Positions 1 through 12,255 of a stretch of 64,000 nucleotides of DNA are shown in pieces. How positions within the stretch are numbered: position 1 is the first letter of the stretch; each line of letters opens with the position of its first letter. The position numbers and the translations under genes are program-made. The stretch is from Epiperipatus broadwayi. Its lineage: Eukaryota; Onychophora; Udeonychophora; Euonychophora; Peripatidae. The notes beneath the pieces were generated by a model. It was given only the letters and a program-made list of their open reading frames with translations, did no database searches and was not told the origin of the DNA. The stretch spans positions 1,860,987 through 1,924,986 of the forward strand of contig JAQFVV010006271.1 in the NCBI GenBank assembly GCA_028023455.1, read 5' to 3'.

Positions 1-3000
1 AATAATAAACTATGTTAATATCTTTAACATTTTACTTTAATTTAAACTTCTTCTTTTTTTAAAAGCAAATTTTCATATTTATAAAACTTCTGTAATTAAA
101 ATACTTATTTAATTTTTCCAAATTGTAGAATAATAAATATTTTAAAACATAAGAAAACTCTTGCATTTAATTCTGTTTTTAAACTGGGAAGCTCTGACAT
201 ATTTCAAATGTAATATTGGAAAATTATTACTGCATTTGATCCACTTGGCCAGCTGACTTGAACAGACTTTTAAATTTAGCAATTCATCTTATTATTAAAT
301 ACCACTATGTTATTTTTACGTTTATAGAAAACTTTGTGATAATCCGTTTACTTGTTAACTATTTTAAAATAAGCCTATCATATTTACACCATTTGCCTTT
401 TACCATTTTTTTTTCTTTCTCCCTCCAAAAGCAACACTATCAGATGATCTTTTTTTTTAATTCACGCTCCTTTCTTTTTTACATTGAAACGCATATGTAA
501 TTACTGTATTTATTTTTAATAATTAAATTTAGTTGAACAAATGGTTTTTTTTTTTTAATTCAATGGAAATAATTTTTAAGACCATTTTAAACAAATAAAA
601 TATTATTATTATTTTTAATAATATTTTACCAAATTTAATGTGTTGTCAAAATTTTTAAAAAGTTAAACATTTTGATATGAATTAGTATATGGAAAGAAGC
701 AATTTAAATTTATTAAAATAATATAGACAACAAGTAAGGCAAAATATTACCCATTCTCTCTAATAAATTATTTTGAATATAAGAGAGTAATCTGTTCAAA
801 GTGCAAATCAAGCCAATCAAATCACCAAAAGAAGAAAGAGAAATTTTTATACCAGTTACATCAATTATTATATTTTATACTAAAATATATGGTTACAATA
901 TATGTGTGTGTGTGTGTGGACTAATAATGAACTTGTCATTATTGTGTTGTCTCACGAGTTGCACAGTATAAAGACAGACTGAAATCAATTAACCACAGCA
1001 ATGATCTAATGTCAAATTAGTCGGTAAGTAACTAAGTGTGAAAATTAAATAATTCCATTATGTAATTTTTTTTAAATTGGTTATCATTGATATAATCTAC
1101 ACAACAATGATCAACTACAGCAATGAAAAGGAAATAAAAAGTTTAGTGTAATAAACAACTGAAACCATGACAAGTATGAAAACAAAATCAATTTAAATCC
1201 TTCATCTTTGGAAATTATGTACTTGCTACAGAAAGTCAAATCATTAGTAAAGATTTTCAATTACTATAAAATAGATGCTCCATTTGAAAAGATTAATTTT
1301 TCCAAGTGTATTTGTTGATATAAGACCACAACAAGTTAAAGCAATAGTTGAAACAAAAGAAAATAGATAAGTTCCTGCAAGTGAATAAAATTAGAAAATT
1401 GTTTTGAACTTATGAAAAAGTAAAGTAACAAATCTATTTGAAAGCAAACTAAAGAGAACAAAATATAGCCAGCCATTATATAAGTTTATTAAGTACAAAC
1501 TGCACTTAGTTTAAAAATTTATCTATATAATAAATTAATATGGAATGTCTTCTGGCTAGACTGTTAATGTCATAGGATTGATCACTATTATCCCAGCCAA
1601 CTTCAACTATCCACTCTTGAAATTAAAAAAAAAAAAAACATCTTTTGTTCAACATGAAATTCTTGTGTATGGATCAGGAGAAAGATCAAGGAAGGACTGA
1701 TACAGAACTGTTCTGAGTATGCAATGAAGAAACGTCAACAAGTAACCCATACTGAAATTAAGGAGAAACTTTCATAAAGCATATACTGTAAACATGAAGG
1801 ACATTGCCAACTCATGAACATTAATTAATTTGATTTGATGGAATTATGATTTTTATTATGTGTTCCAACTTTATAAATAGCTTTGTAATTTTTTTTTATT
1901 TCATTTTTCACACTTGAAAGTAATAACTGAAACTTAGGCTTGTGCTCATATACCCTATATTACACTTGAAAGTGTAAACTTTTGTAACTTAAGTTTTTGG
2001 AAGAGTTTATTTTTAAGTGAAAGCAGAAAGAATGGGGGGGGGGGTATTAAATTTTAGTTGAATTCTTTTTTGTAAATAAAATTTAGATCAGCCTTTTCCC
2101 CTCCATAGCAACTTGACATTTGATCATTATCACAATATGGGATAATATATTTTTTAATGCTTTTCCATATTAAACACAGACATTATTATAGGACAGAATT
2201 TGTGTTATTTGTTAATTAACAATCCTTATATTTTTTTTTTTTTGGTATAAACAATTAATCTTCTTGTACGAATGGCCAATAAGGAGATCAAAGAACATCA
2301 ACTGGAATTGGACTATGAGGCTAATGTAATGTAAACATAACCACAGGAAGACTTAGCTAGTCAGTTTCACAGTTGTCTTAAACTATTTTCTTTTTTTTTA
2401 TATTTTTCTTCTTGAGTTTGTAAATAATTAGTCTCATGGTATGAATCTCTATCATTAGAATGTGGGAATGAAAGCACAAACTGATTAAATTATTAATGTG
2501 GTAGAGGTCCATTCTTGGCAAAGATAATTATATATGTGTGCGTGCGTGTGTGTTGTTAAAATATTTTGAATTTTTTTTTTTTTGTTTTTATATTGAATAA
2601 ATGTTACAGAATTTGTTGATCTCAATTTGGTCTCAATAGTTTATTAAGTCAATTTTTACATTCATTAATTAACCTTAGCTTCAAACGTACATGTGCACAC
2701 ATATACCATTCTTATATAATAGCACTGGAAAGAATTTGGGTGAATACTCTTTATTAATTGTAACCTATATAGAGGTGCAGTAGTTGTCAGCCTGCACAGG
2801 TACATTCCTGTTAAGAGAGTCAAAGGTAAATTCTCCCTGAGTTTGAATACTGAGGCATAACAGAGTCTGAAAGGGGTGAGAGGTGGATGAACTAACCCAA
2901 ATTGTATCTAAATTTAGTGAATATATTCAGAGTTAGTTCATTGAAGGCATATGCAATCATTGGTTGTGCATTTCATCACGTTACCATTAGTATCCTACAC

Positions 3001-3129
3001 AAAGACCTTTGATCCAACTGTAATCAGATGTGCTCCCACTCTCTTTTCTATATTACTTGGCCATTACAATATATTACTTAGGATATAGAATAACAAATAT
3101 GATCAGTAAATGTTTCTTTTAGAAAAATA
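1..3129. other. A+T-rich intergenic DNA, no gene seen
   Basis: No coding or RNA gene can be supported here. The stretch is A+T-rich with many homopolymer runs, a (TG)n run near 903-918, a G run near 2034-2043 and a CA/GT-type run near 2530-2552. The short ORF at 258-500 is low-complexity and has no recognisable motif, so I do not call it. Confidence 0.6.
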
Positions 3130-3184
3130 TTGGTGGGGGTGGGGGGATGACATTTTGAACTATAAAAACAGATATAAGCTTGTA
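3130..3184 (+). repeat. Left copy of a 55-bp direct repeat
   Basis: This segment starts TTGGTGGGGGTGGGGGGATG and ends AGATATAAGCTTGTA. It recurs at 3891-3944 with only a few differences. The two copies bracket the inverted-repeat insertion between them, so they look like an unusually long target-site duplication or a duplication made during insertion. Confidence 0.7.
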
Positions 3185-3890
3185 AAAAGAAATTATTAAA
3201 CTCAGGTGCTTACTATACATGTATATAATTTTAATGCGCAAATACGCGAGCTTCATCAGGATTAAATAACAATATATTATAAACTCAAAATAATTATAAT
3301 ATCTAAAGAATAATGCCCGAGCGCTTTCAAGAGAACTTAGCTCTCTAATCTGGGCAACAAAGAATAAGCATAGCGTGTTGGTATATGCTAAAATATGCTG
3401 ATATATGTAAATTAGTTGAAAATAAATGCGTCAGCTCTAAATGATCCATTTCTTAGAGATTTTGTAACATGCATCTTTCCTATTCATAGCCTTATCATCA
3501 ATAGCAATAAAACATGCTCTTTAACTTTTCTCTTAATGTCATTTCTCCCTGAAACTATTCTTGATTTGCTGGTCATGATGTGAACCTAAAAATGAAGAAT
3601 AGTTTAGGAGAGAAATGAATTAGAGAAAAGTTAAAGAAGTGTTTATTGATTGATAATAAGGCTATGAATAGGAAGATGGTGTTAAAATCTCTAAGAAATG
3701 GATCATTTGACTGACTATTTTCAACTAATTTACATATATCAGCATATTTTAGCATATACCAACATGCTATGCTTATTCTTTGTTGCCCATGATTATGAGA
3801 GCTAAGTTCTCTTGAAAGCGCTCGGGCATTATTCTTTAGATATTATAATTATTTTGAGTTTATAATATATTGTTATTTAATCCTGATGAA
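3185..3890. mobile_element. PLE-like inverted-repeat insertion with hammerhead-like motifs
   Basis: The two halves are inverted copies: roughly 3186-3575 matches the reverse complement of roughly 3585-3890, with the right arm shorter at its outer end. Each arm carries the same compact fold at 3312-3358 (minus) and 3783-3828 (plus): UGCCC, a purine-rich linker, GAGAG-loop-CUCU, GAAA, GCGC, UC, GGGCA. The order matches a type I hammerhead, but the CUGAUGA box is not intact. The same terminal block recurs at 47.56-47.80 kb. Inverted terminal repeats carrying hammerheads are known from Penelope-like elements, so I infer a non-coding PLE derivative. No RT is present. Confidence 0.6.
3783..3828 (+). 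ncRNA. Degenerate hammerhead-like motif (PLE type, copy B1)
   Basis: Helix I is UGCCC/GGGCA. Helix II is GAGAG/CUCU with loop CUAAGUU. GAAA is at 3814-3817, palindromic helix III is GCGC, and the cleavage dinucleotide UC precedes GGGCA. The segment between helices I and II reads AUGAUUAU rather than CUGAUGA, so catalysis is doubtful. An inverted copy is at 3312-3358. Confidence 0.45.
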
Positions 3891-3944
3891 TTGGTGGGGG
3901 TGGGGGGATGACATTTTGAAATTATATACAGATATAAGCTTGTA
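3891..3944 (+). repeat. Right copy of the 55-bp direct repeat
   Basis: Near-identical to 3130-3184 and directly abuts the right end of the inverted-repeat insertion. A poly-C run follows at about 3963-3975. Confidence 0.7.
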
Positions 3945-5233
3945 CAATATTTCTTTCGTTATCCCCCCCCCCCCCAATTTATTTAATATTTTAATTTAGA
4001 CAACTTTTGTATATTCTATCGTAGTTAAGTTCAGTCTACAGATCCGTTGAGTAATTCTGTAGTTTTGAAAAATAATCATCCATTGGAAGCGTAATGTTTT
4101 ATTGATGTGGTTCTCTTCTGTCCGCTTTAGAGAAGCATTTAGAAATCGATGAGTTAAAAATGCATTTTTACTTTCATATGATAATTTTAAATTATTAACT
4201 GATTTAAGATCTTATCAATCTCTGTGATATGCATGCTTTAATAATTGTTTGTATTCCATACATAAAGATGAAATATTAGTCCATTAGAAATAATAGCTAC
4301 AAATATTGCGATTTAGAAACTGTAAAACATTAAAATTAATCTATACATTGTTTTAATTTGCTATGTTTATATGTTTATTGAGGCATCAGAAATCTTTTCG
4401 ATTGTGTTGTGGATACAAATGAGTGTGTTTTTTTTCGTTTTACTAAACAGAAAATTTTTTCCAAGTGAAAACATTGTGATATTCACTGCATGACGAAACA
4501 AAACCTAATATAAAAAGTTATAAGCCATTCATATACCTTGCATGCAAAGCCTTAATCGCTGATAAAAGGGCTAAAAAATGAATAGTTAAATACAAATATA
4601 AAAAGAGATTCATTTACTAATGGTGCCACTTTAGAAATTTTTGTGCATTAAATTTAATGTATAGACTTAGAAGAGAATACCATAGTCCTATTAAAAATAT
4701 GTTTTATCATAAATAAAAAGAGTAATAAGTGAACACATATGAGGTTTAAATTTTGAATAATGGTATCAGAAAAATTAGGCTGAATGTTTTTAATAGTGTG
4801 AGTATAAATTATCTAAAAAATGGCAGTTTTGTAAACAACAGATATTATATTTATAAGATTGCAGTTAAATTATGAGTTTTTTAGACTGAACTTATGTTAT
4901 GAGAATATGTATTGCAGGATTGTAGCAGCAATTTTAATAAGGAAAAAGTATTAACCTAATTAAGAAAAATTGATAAATTTATTTTCAAGTTTAATACAGT
5001 TTCAATATTAATGGAAAATGATTATTAAATGTTTGCTAATATTATTAATCTTATTTTCTATATATAAATTAATTTTTAAACAAACATATATATATATAAT
5101 GTGAAGTTTACCAAGTCTATTTTAATGGCCTGCTCATTTACATATAATCTGAGTTATTTATTTATTTACAAATCCATTTTAAAGAAAAATTGAACTGCTC
5201 TCTAGATGCCACATTCAATAATGTTTTGCAATA
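3945..5233. other. A+T-rich intergenic DNA
   Basis: No ORF with a recognisable domain and no structured repeat beyond short A/T runs was seen. Confidence 0.5.
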
Positions 5234-5235
5234 TA

Positions 5236-6213
5236 CACCTGGGTCTTGTTTTATGGGGATTATTTTAATGTGATTTTGAAGTTATGCGATTCATGTTCTT
5301 CTTAATATCTTTCATATTTCACTATGTTTATTAGATATCAAGAAATTTAAATTATTAATAACTTATTTTGACTTGAAATACTTTTTTTTTCAAAAATATA
5401 ATGTTATATTAGCAACTAACATGAATATGGCTTGAAACCATATTGAGAATCTTAGCTTCTATGTAAATAACCTCTTTATACTAATGAGTAAATAATAATA
5501 ATAATAATAGATTTATACTTACATATAAAAATATCGCAATAAATATTCAAAAAATTTAAACTATTAAAACGTATTTAGCTATATATAACAGAAATAAATA
5601 ATCTTTTAGATTTTTAAAATAATAAATGAAGATTTTATAAACTGAAAATAATCTTTCTAATGATAATGTATAATCTTTTTGTTTTGATTCCGATCTCATT
5701 TTTTAAATATATAAACAGAAAACCATTAACATAGCACAAGGCTGAAAGTGGTGCTAGTTGTACATCATGAATAAAAATAAAGTGGCTAACATGTTTTTCT
5801 GGGCATAATTGCTGAGAGATTCTTGACTTCATTTAAGAAGACACCACAATACATCACATCACATCAAATATGATTTCTTACCAGTTTACAAATGAATGCT
5901 AGTGGTAATGATTAAAATATGTATGAAAAATGTAAAATTAAATACTATAGTTAATAAAAAAAAGTAAAAAAGTTTGTCTTGTATTAATTTTTTTCAAATA
6001 TTTGAAATTTTTTATTAGTCATACTTTATTTGCTTATTTTTTTAATGCGAATTTTAAAGTAATTTTAGCTTGTTGCTTTGCTTTTATTTGAATTCTGAAA
6101 ATTACAGAACCTATCCTCCATTTTTCAAGGTAAGTTAAGTTTATTTTTGTGCGATTTTTTTTAATGCAGGTTTTCTGTGGAACCTATCCACCACATAAAC
6201 TGAGACCCAGGTG
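5236..6213. mobile_element. Possible Tc1/mariner-like inverted-repeat element
   Basis: The left end starts CACCTGGGTCT and the right end is its reverse complement, AGACCCAGGTG. Both are flanked by TA (5234-5235 and 6214-6215), the target duplication of the Tc1/mariner superfamily. Similarity between the ends fades after roughly 25 bp. No transposase ORF is visible, and a minus-strand LINE 3' fragment lies inside, so this would be an old non-autonomous copy that later received a LINE. The terminal match is short and chance is not excluded. Confidence 0.35.
5735..5866 (-). mobile_element. LINE 3'-end fragment (zf-RVT LINE family)
   Basis: On the minus strand this matches the last codons and 3' tail of the LINE at 8.47-9.40 kb: the Leu-rich end, the 'ttcttgact' block and an ACATC-repeat tail. 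It is the shortest of three copies in the window. It is severely 5'-truncated, as expected for target-primed LINE insertion. Confidence 0.6.
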
Positions 6214-6429
6214 TACTTGGTAAATTTTTCATATTATATTTACTTTCAAAAGTAACCTTTATTAGTAAAAAGATTACAACATTTTCAGGTACACTTACCT
6301 ATTGAAAATTACAAAGTGTTCAATGTAACAAGGTAAAACCATTATTGATTACATAAAGTACATATGCTTGATAACAATTATATCCATAAAAGGGTTGCTA
6401 TAATGTTGATTAAGGTGTGTCTGAATATA

Positions 6430-7440
6430 GATCTTCATGGCCCAGCCACCGAGAAGCTATCCATCATCCAATGATCCCACCCCCGGGGCCCCAAAGTGAA
6501 GACCCAAATGCTTCAGCTGAATAGGTGGACAAGTCCAGAATTGTACCAACCATCACAGTGGGCAGTGAGATCCAAGGCCCAAGTTCATTAAACAATAAAC
6601 TCGACCTGCTGCCAAGCCATGTCAAGACCATTCTAGGTACCTCTGTCTCCCAATTAACAGTCAAAATGTGCAGGGACCACATTTGGTCTACCTGCCCAGA
6701 ATTGGAAAGACAACAAAGAAAAACTAACAAGTAGTGAGCACAGATCTGCACTGCCCAAAACCAACCTATCAAAAGGGCACAACAACTGACCAGAGCAGTA
6801 ATAGCACTGAGACTTTGACCAGGTACCATTCCAGCAGGTTTTTCAGGTAGTGGCAATAATTGTCAATAGCCTGCACCAATAAACCAGGCCCCTAATGACT
6901 GCCATCACCCCCAAGAAAGAAAAGAGTAGTGCAGACCCATGCCCACAAAATTATTGCAGCAAAAACTCCATCAAAGTTACAGAAATTGGTGGTTGCCCAA
7001 AGCAGACCAACTGCCTTACACACATTCTAATTTTAAAGTTAACTAAGGAAACAAAATAATAATTAGCTCAAATCAACACTGTCCTAATAAACAATCCATT
7101 AAGAGGGTGCAGCAGCTTCTCAGGGCAAAGTCCAATGGAGGGCAGTGACTTTCACTCACCTGGCAGGTATCCCTGGGCTTGGCAATGATTGCTGACCACC
7201 CTTGCAAATATACCAAGCCCCTTATGACCACCACACCCAAGGAAAAGAATAGGAGTGCAGACCTGTGCCCACCAATGCAACAGTTGATTCATTGTAGTCT
7301 GGGATCAAGTCAGATTTACTTGCACACCATGAGTACACACCATTTGTCCATATCACCTTGCACCCTGAGGTCAATAGAGCTGAAAGTCTGTTTGTAATCA
7401 TTATCAACCTCCTGTGTTTGCAAATGTTCACAATACATGT
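6430..7440. repeat. GC-richer degenerate tandem repeat, origin unknown
   Basis: The region is clearly richer in G+C than its surroundings. A block near 6850-6960 recurs near 7180-7290 with roughly 330 bp spacing, sharing the order 'ggcaat.att', 'aggcccc.taatgac', 'gtgcagacc.tgcccac'. Overlapping ORFs on both strands (6464-6856 minus, 6525-6734 plus, 7179-7397 plus, 7222-7431 minus) contradict one another and resemble no family I know. They probably reflect base composition. I cannot name the element. Confidence 0.4.
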
Positions 7441-8470
7441 TCAACCCACCCAACTATAAAGTCCTTCAGGGTTCACTATGATTCATATTTGTTGATACTA
7501 ATTGGATTTTGCTCCTTTGGATTGAATTCTAGGTCTTGATTAGTAATCAAGGATTCGGCTGTATAATCTGAAAGTTTGTTGTTAAACTTTGGAATAATTA
7601 AAAGAGGATGAATCATTTATAGCTTCAATGTCTCTGTTTAGGTCTAAAATATCATTTGTACTAATTTTGCCTTTAAATCATTGTTTTTTAGCTCAGGCAT
7701 CATTTCGTTGTAATTCTGTGTTGATATGAAAATTCTTTTATTTTTTGTGGTGTCCCAATCACACTGGTAGTGGGCTAATAACATCACAGAGAAACTTGAT
7801 TTTGTGCAAGAAGATAGCTTAAGTCATAATCAATTCTAAAATTGAGATCAAATTAAAATTCAAAATAATTTATTCTACCTGCACTGATTTGCCACATTCA
7901 GCAACTTCTGGTTCAATACAACAATATGATAACTTTATTCCTATGAATAATTTAACACTGGGATTTTTTTTCTTAGTTTTATGATTAATTTTTGTATCTA
8001 TAATGTTCCTTAGGCTGTTTTCTGTCTTCCCTGACTGGTTTTCAGCCATAGATTAATATCTGATACAAAGATAAAGTTTTTTAAACTATTTTTGTTAACA
8101 TTTTTATTTTCAACATTTTCAATGAGATTTGATGTCCAAATGTTTTCTCTTTTTATTCTATCAATAAAATTAGGATTTCTAGTGTCTCTATTCTTTTTAG
8201 AATTATTTGGTTTCATTTGAAACTATTTTCAAAGATTTAATGATTCTAAAAATTACTTAACCTAGCTTCTGCCTATTTCTAATGACAGCTATTTGCACAA
8301 AATGGAACGATAGATAATTTCAATAATTCTTAAATGAAAACTGATTTAAAATTTTTTGTAAAGATGAAAAAACAAGAAATCAGGTATTCACTTACATCTT
8401 AGTAAACTTTTCTTCTATGAATTTAAAACTACACTATAACTTTGGTGAATAAAACTGGGAGCCTGTAACA
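7441..8470. other. A+T-rich intergenic DNA
   Basis: A minus-strand ORF at 8010-8216 is Asn/Lys-rich and has no motif I recognise. Nothing else is supported. Confidence 0.4.
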
Positions 8471-8471
8471 T

Positions 8472-9400
8472 GTGATGTGATGTTCTCCTTAAACGGAGTC
8501 AGGAATCTCTCAGCAACTATGCCCAAAGAAACCTGTTAGCCACTTTATCTTCCTCTTCCATTCTCCACCCCAAGCTTTCCCATAATCTGCTCCATCCCAT
8601 TTCCATAACATAATCTTTGTCAACTCTATGGCCTTTATATCTAAATACCCCTTATCTTTTCCCAAACCCAGCATAAAAACCAATAATCTACTTTCTGTAT
8701 AATCACATTGTTCATATTTATTCTCCCATAACTTCATTATTTGTACCCTTTCTGCTTTCAAGAATTTACATTCAATCAACAGATGCCTAATATTTTCCAA
8801 ATCTTCCTTACACAATTTGCAGACTAAATCACCCATATTTTTCCATTTACATGTATATTCTCTTGTTGCTAAAGATCCCGTTCGAGCCTTAAACAGTAAG
8901 CTACTTTCCTTACTACTATTGTAAATTAACTTGCACCCAATGTTCCGTTTACTTCTATATATATTTAAACTCTTTTTACTCTCCATACTAGTTCTCCATC
9001 TCTCCAATTCTCTCTTCTTTATTAATGCATCTATTCTTTTATCCCACTCCTTACCACTATAACACTCAATAATCCTCCTAACACAATCATCCCACCTTTT
9101 ATACAAGTATACTGATATAAATTTTTTATCTAAACCCTTTGCATACTCCATTACCTTTCTCACCCATCTTGTTGCCTGCCCTTTACTCATAACCCAATTA
9201 AATACTATTTTGGCTATTCTTTTATTATCCATAAACTGCAACATACCAAACATTTTCATTTTACTTTTTGCATCTCTCATATAAAAACTCGACCATCCCA
9301 TTTCTCCTTGAATTGCCTCCTTAACAGAATGAACTGGTGTCCCAGGCTTCTCTGATGGACTATTATATTTATTCAATACTAAAATATTATTTATCATTAC
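8472..9400 (-). mobile_element. 5'-truncated non-LTR retrotransposon (zf-RVT type)
   Basis: The copy keeps only the C-terminal part of the LINE polyprotein plus a short 3' UTR ending in ATGTGATGTGATG-type repeats on the plus strand (ACATC repeats in sense). The same family recurs at 5.74-5.87 and 62.31-63.00 kb. Truncation upstream of about 9400 is typical of incomplete target-primed reverse transcription. Confidence 0.75.
8510..9397 (-). CDS. LINE ORF2 C-terminal region, zf-RVT domain (295 codons)
   Basis: This is the longest open frame in the window. It is the part of a non-LTR retrotransposon protein that lies beyond the RT catalytic domain. Near the middle-to-end it carries a zinc knuckle of the zf-RVT kind: CKLC followed by a histidine-leucine run and IEC (C-x2-C...H...C). 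A basic, Trp-rich tail ends in FFGHSC. No FADD/YxDD box is present, so the polymerase core is lost. The annotated start simply marks the truncation and is not a real initiator. The plus-strand copy at 62.3 kb has the same order of residues but several stops. The open frame suggests a younger insertion; it has no independent function. Confidence 0.75.
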   Translation of the reverse strand: MINNILVLNKYNSPSEKPGTPVHSVKEAIQGEMGWSSFYMRDAKSKMKMFGMLQFMDNKRIAKIVFNWVMSKGQATRWVRKVMEYAKGLDKKFISVYLYKRWDDCVRRIIECYSGKEWDKRIDALIKKRELERWRTSMESKKSLNIYRSKRNIGCKLIYNSSKESSLLFKARTGSLATREYTCKWKNMGDLVCKLCKEDLENIRHLLIECKFLKAERVQIMKLWENKYEQCDYTESRLLVFMLGLGKDKGYLDIKAIELTKIMLWKWDGADYGKAWGGEWKRKIKWLTGFFGHSC

Positions 9401-10970
9401 ATATATAATATATGTTTATTTATTACAAAGTATTAAAAATGAGTATGCTCTATAAACTTAATATCAGTTATTTAAAAATCAATTTACATTAAAATATATA
9501 GGCTGACTTAAGTTTACTTTCTGGCTTTTATTGTTCTAAATAACTCTAAATAAAAAGTTTTAAAATACTATAACAAGGGGTCCATAGTCCATTTTCTTAT
9601 TGTAAAAAGTTATTTAACATGTCAGCTAGAGGGCAGTTGAATTATTATTTTAAAAAAACTTGGTAAATTTTATAAGATATTATATTTATTAAAAATTAAA
9701 ATATTATCTATCATTACATATAATAACCTTTATCATATAACTTCTTAAAAAATAAATACAAAAAATTATTATGCATTTTAAAACATTGTAAAAGATTTGT
9801 TTATTTCAATGAAAGCATTAATGTCTTAAACAAGTTGAAAGACCAAATAAAGTTTTCAGAAATAAAAGTCTACTTCTTAGTATTTTAAGATATTAATTCT
9901 AAAATGAAGTTAATTATTTTCAAAATATGAATTTTGTATGGAAATTTGAAGTGTTATCAAACAGTGTAGAGAAAAAAAGAGATTATCAGTATACTTTCAA
10001 ACATTGGAAGAGTTCAATTAAGTTCTACTTTGGGCTGCTTATAAAATTAAAGCTAGGAAAATGATTTGAATTCTCATATATTTGTTTATATTTGCAACAA
10101 TGAAGTAAAACTTTAATTACAGTGCTCAATCTCATCTTTCCAGAAGTGCAGCTATATTCATGATACAGTGTTAATACAGTGTTAATGCCTTAATACTGAA
10201 TAACACCTAGGTATACCTTTTATTGCTGAATTTTATTACAGATACTGTAGTACAACTTGATAATTTAATGTCATATAAAAATTTACTAATTAACTAAGTA
10301 TTATAATAAGAAATTACCCAAGAAAAGAAGGATTTACATATACTGAGCATATCTGAATCTTTCAATTATGAGACACAATTACTAAAAAAAGAACTTAATT
10401 ACAGAAAAAAAATATTAAAGTTAAATAATTTACTAATTTCAATATAAATCTAGAAGGATACATTTATTTTGGCCAGAAATCTCCATTTTAAATTAGTATT
10501 ACTGTTTGAAAAAAAATTGAGCTCAACAGAAAATTAAAAATAATGTAGATTTGGTATTTTACGACTTTTATTGAATAAATAATAATTTAAATTCTTTCAT
10601 GTATATGCCATATTTTATTATATTAATCATGTAAATATGTAAATATAAAGGAATTGTATTATTTTATTCTATTATATGACATAAATTTATTGTTATAATT
10701 AAGAATTTTGTTTCTCATAAATTTTCTCATCTGAATTACCATTATACTATTTTATATTATATCTGAATAATGCCATAAATGTGGAGATGCTGATGAATAA
10801 GAAATGTAGCTGGATTTACATAAAGGCTTTTACTTAATGTAAGCTCTATTCTGATCCTTATCCATGAGTGTGATCAAATTAGAGTAAAAAAATATAAAAA
10901 TGTCATCATGTACTCAATTGCTCATTGGTAATCATATTTTCCTAGACTGAAATAATTCAATCTTTATGAT
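9401..10970. other. A+T-rich intergenic DNA
   Basis: No ORF above background and no structured repeat was recognised. Confidence 0.5.
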
Positions 10971-10974
10971 AAAG

Positions 10975-12240
10975 AATATATTAGAAATTACACACCTATC
11001 AGCCTTTTATCAGTTTTATACAAAATTTTTACCAAGATAATTACAACTCGTCTACAGAGAACCTTGGATTTCCACCAACCAAGAGAACAAGCTGGATTTA
11101 AAAATGGTTTTAGTAAAGTAGATCATATTCAGAAAGGACAAATGAATATGAGTTGCCATTATGCTTTGGATTTGTAGGGCATTTGATTCTTTAAACATTT
11201 CTTCAGTGATTAAAGCATTGGATCATCAAGATATAGATCCAGGATATTGTCATATTTTAAAAAATATTTATAAAAATGCAGCAGCAACAATTAGATTACA
11301 TAATGATACTAGGAAAGTTAACATTGAGAAGGGTATAAGACAGGGTGACTCCATATGTCCAAAACTTTTTACAGCAGTGCTGCAAGAAGTATTTTATAGT
11401 TTAAAATGGGAAGCTATAGAAGTGAAAGTAAATGGAGATTATTTAAGTCATTTAGAATTTGCAGATGATGTAGCTGTTTTTGCAAATAATGTTTTAGAGC
11501 TGCAAGAAATGTTGCAGGAGTTATCAGATGAAAGTAGATAAGTAGGGCTAAAGATAAATGTTAAAAAGACTAAAGTAATGTTTAATGGATTTTCTCAAAA
11601 TATGAACATAAAGATTGATTATGATGAGTTAGAAGAGGTTAACAGCTATAAATACCTTGATCATATTATTAATACAGATGAAAACATAATGAATGGAATT
11701 AATCATACAATTAAACTTGGCTGTAGTGCTTTTGGTAGAAGTAACTTGATACTAAAAGGAAATATGCCCTGTGTTTGAAAAGGAAGGTTTTTAATAAATG
11801 TGTTTTACCAGTTCTTACTTATGGATCTGAGACTTGGATACTTAATAGAAGAGCAATACAGAGACTTCAGACCACTCAAAGAAGTATAAAGAGATGCATG
11901 TTGGGAGTAACAAGAAGATATCGAAAAAGCCATATATGGTTAAGAGAACAAACAGGTGTTACTGGCCTCATTGAAAAAATTAAAGGACTGAAGTGGAGTT
12001 GAGCTGTGCATATTTCTAGAAGAGATAACAATAGAAGAACAATTGAAACATTAAACTGGATTCCAAAAGATTGTAAAAGACCTAGAAAGAGACCACATGT
12101 GAGATGGATGGATGAAATAAGAAAGTGTGCAGGGGTGGTGTGGAGAAGAGAAGTTAAAAGTCAGAGAAGATGGATTGAACTTGGAGAGACCTTCATCCTG
12201 CATTGGATTGATAATGGTTGGTGTTGATAAATGATTAGTA
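10975..12240 (+). mobile_element. RTE-like LINE relic, copy 1
   Basis: 5'-truncated copy that keeps the reverse transcriptase from its fingers region to the C-terminal tail. It ends in a TAG/TAA-type microsatellite (near 12236-12255), as is usual for RTE-like 3' ends. The same family occurs at 46.3-48.0 and 58.1-60.1 kb, and aligning the three would give a usable consensus. Confidence 0.8.
10978..12227 (+). pseudogene. RTE-type reverse transcriptase pseudogene
   Basis: Translating in pieces gives, in order: a fingers motif with PISLLSVLYKIFTKI (about 10999-11043); GIRQGDSICPKLF, RT motif B (11332-11370); FADDVAVFANN, the catalytic FADD box (11458-11490); VKKTKVMFNGFSQ (about 11560-11598); SYKYL; the C-terminal VLPVLTYGSETW (about 11809-11844); and KRPRKRPHVRWMDEI (about 12077-12121). 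This order is that of the 'endonuclease-reverse transcriptase' proteins of RTE-like LINEs. At least one stop and two frameshifts separate 11161-11541, 11578-11778, 11775-12002 and 12006-12227. The apurinic endonuclease is missing. It is non-functional. Confidence 0.85.
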
Positions 12241-12255
12241 GTAATAATAATAAAA

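Noticed and set aside
258-500. 80-codon plus-strand ORF
   Set aside because: Low-complexity, A+T-driven, hydrophobic translation with no motif or neighbours.
3881-3890. CTGATGA next to the right end of the 3.2-3.9 kb element as a hammerhead core
   Set aside because: No GAAA, helix II or cleavage dinucleotide follows. The real hammerhead-like fold is upstream at 3783-3828.
6464-7431. Four overlapping ORFs on both strands
   Set aside because: Mutually exclusive frames in a GC-richer repeat; no domain and no consistent coding signal.
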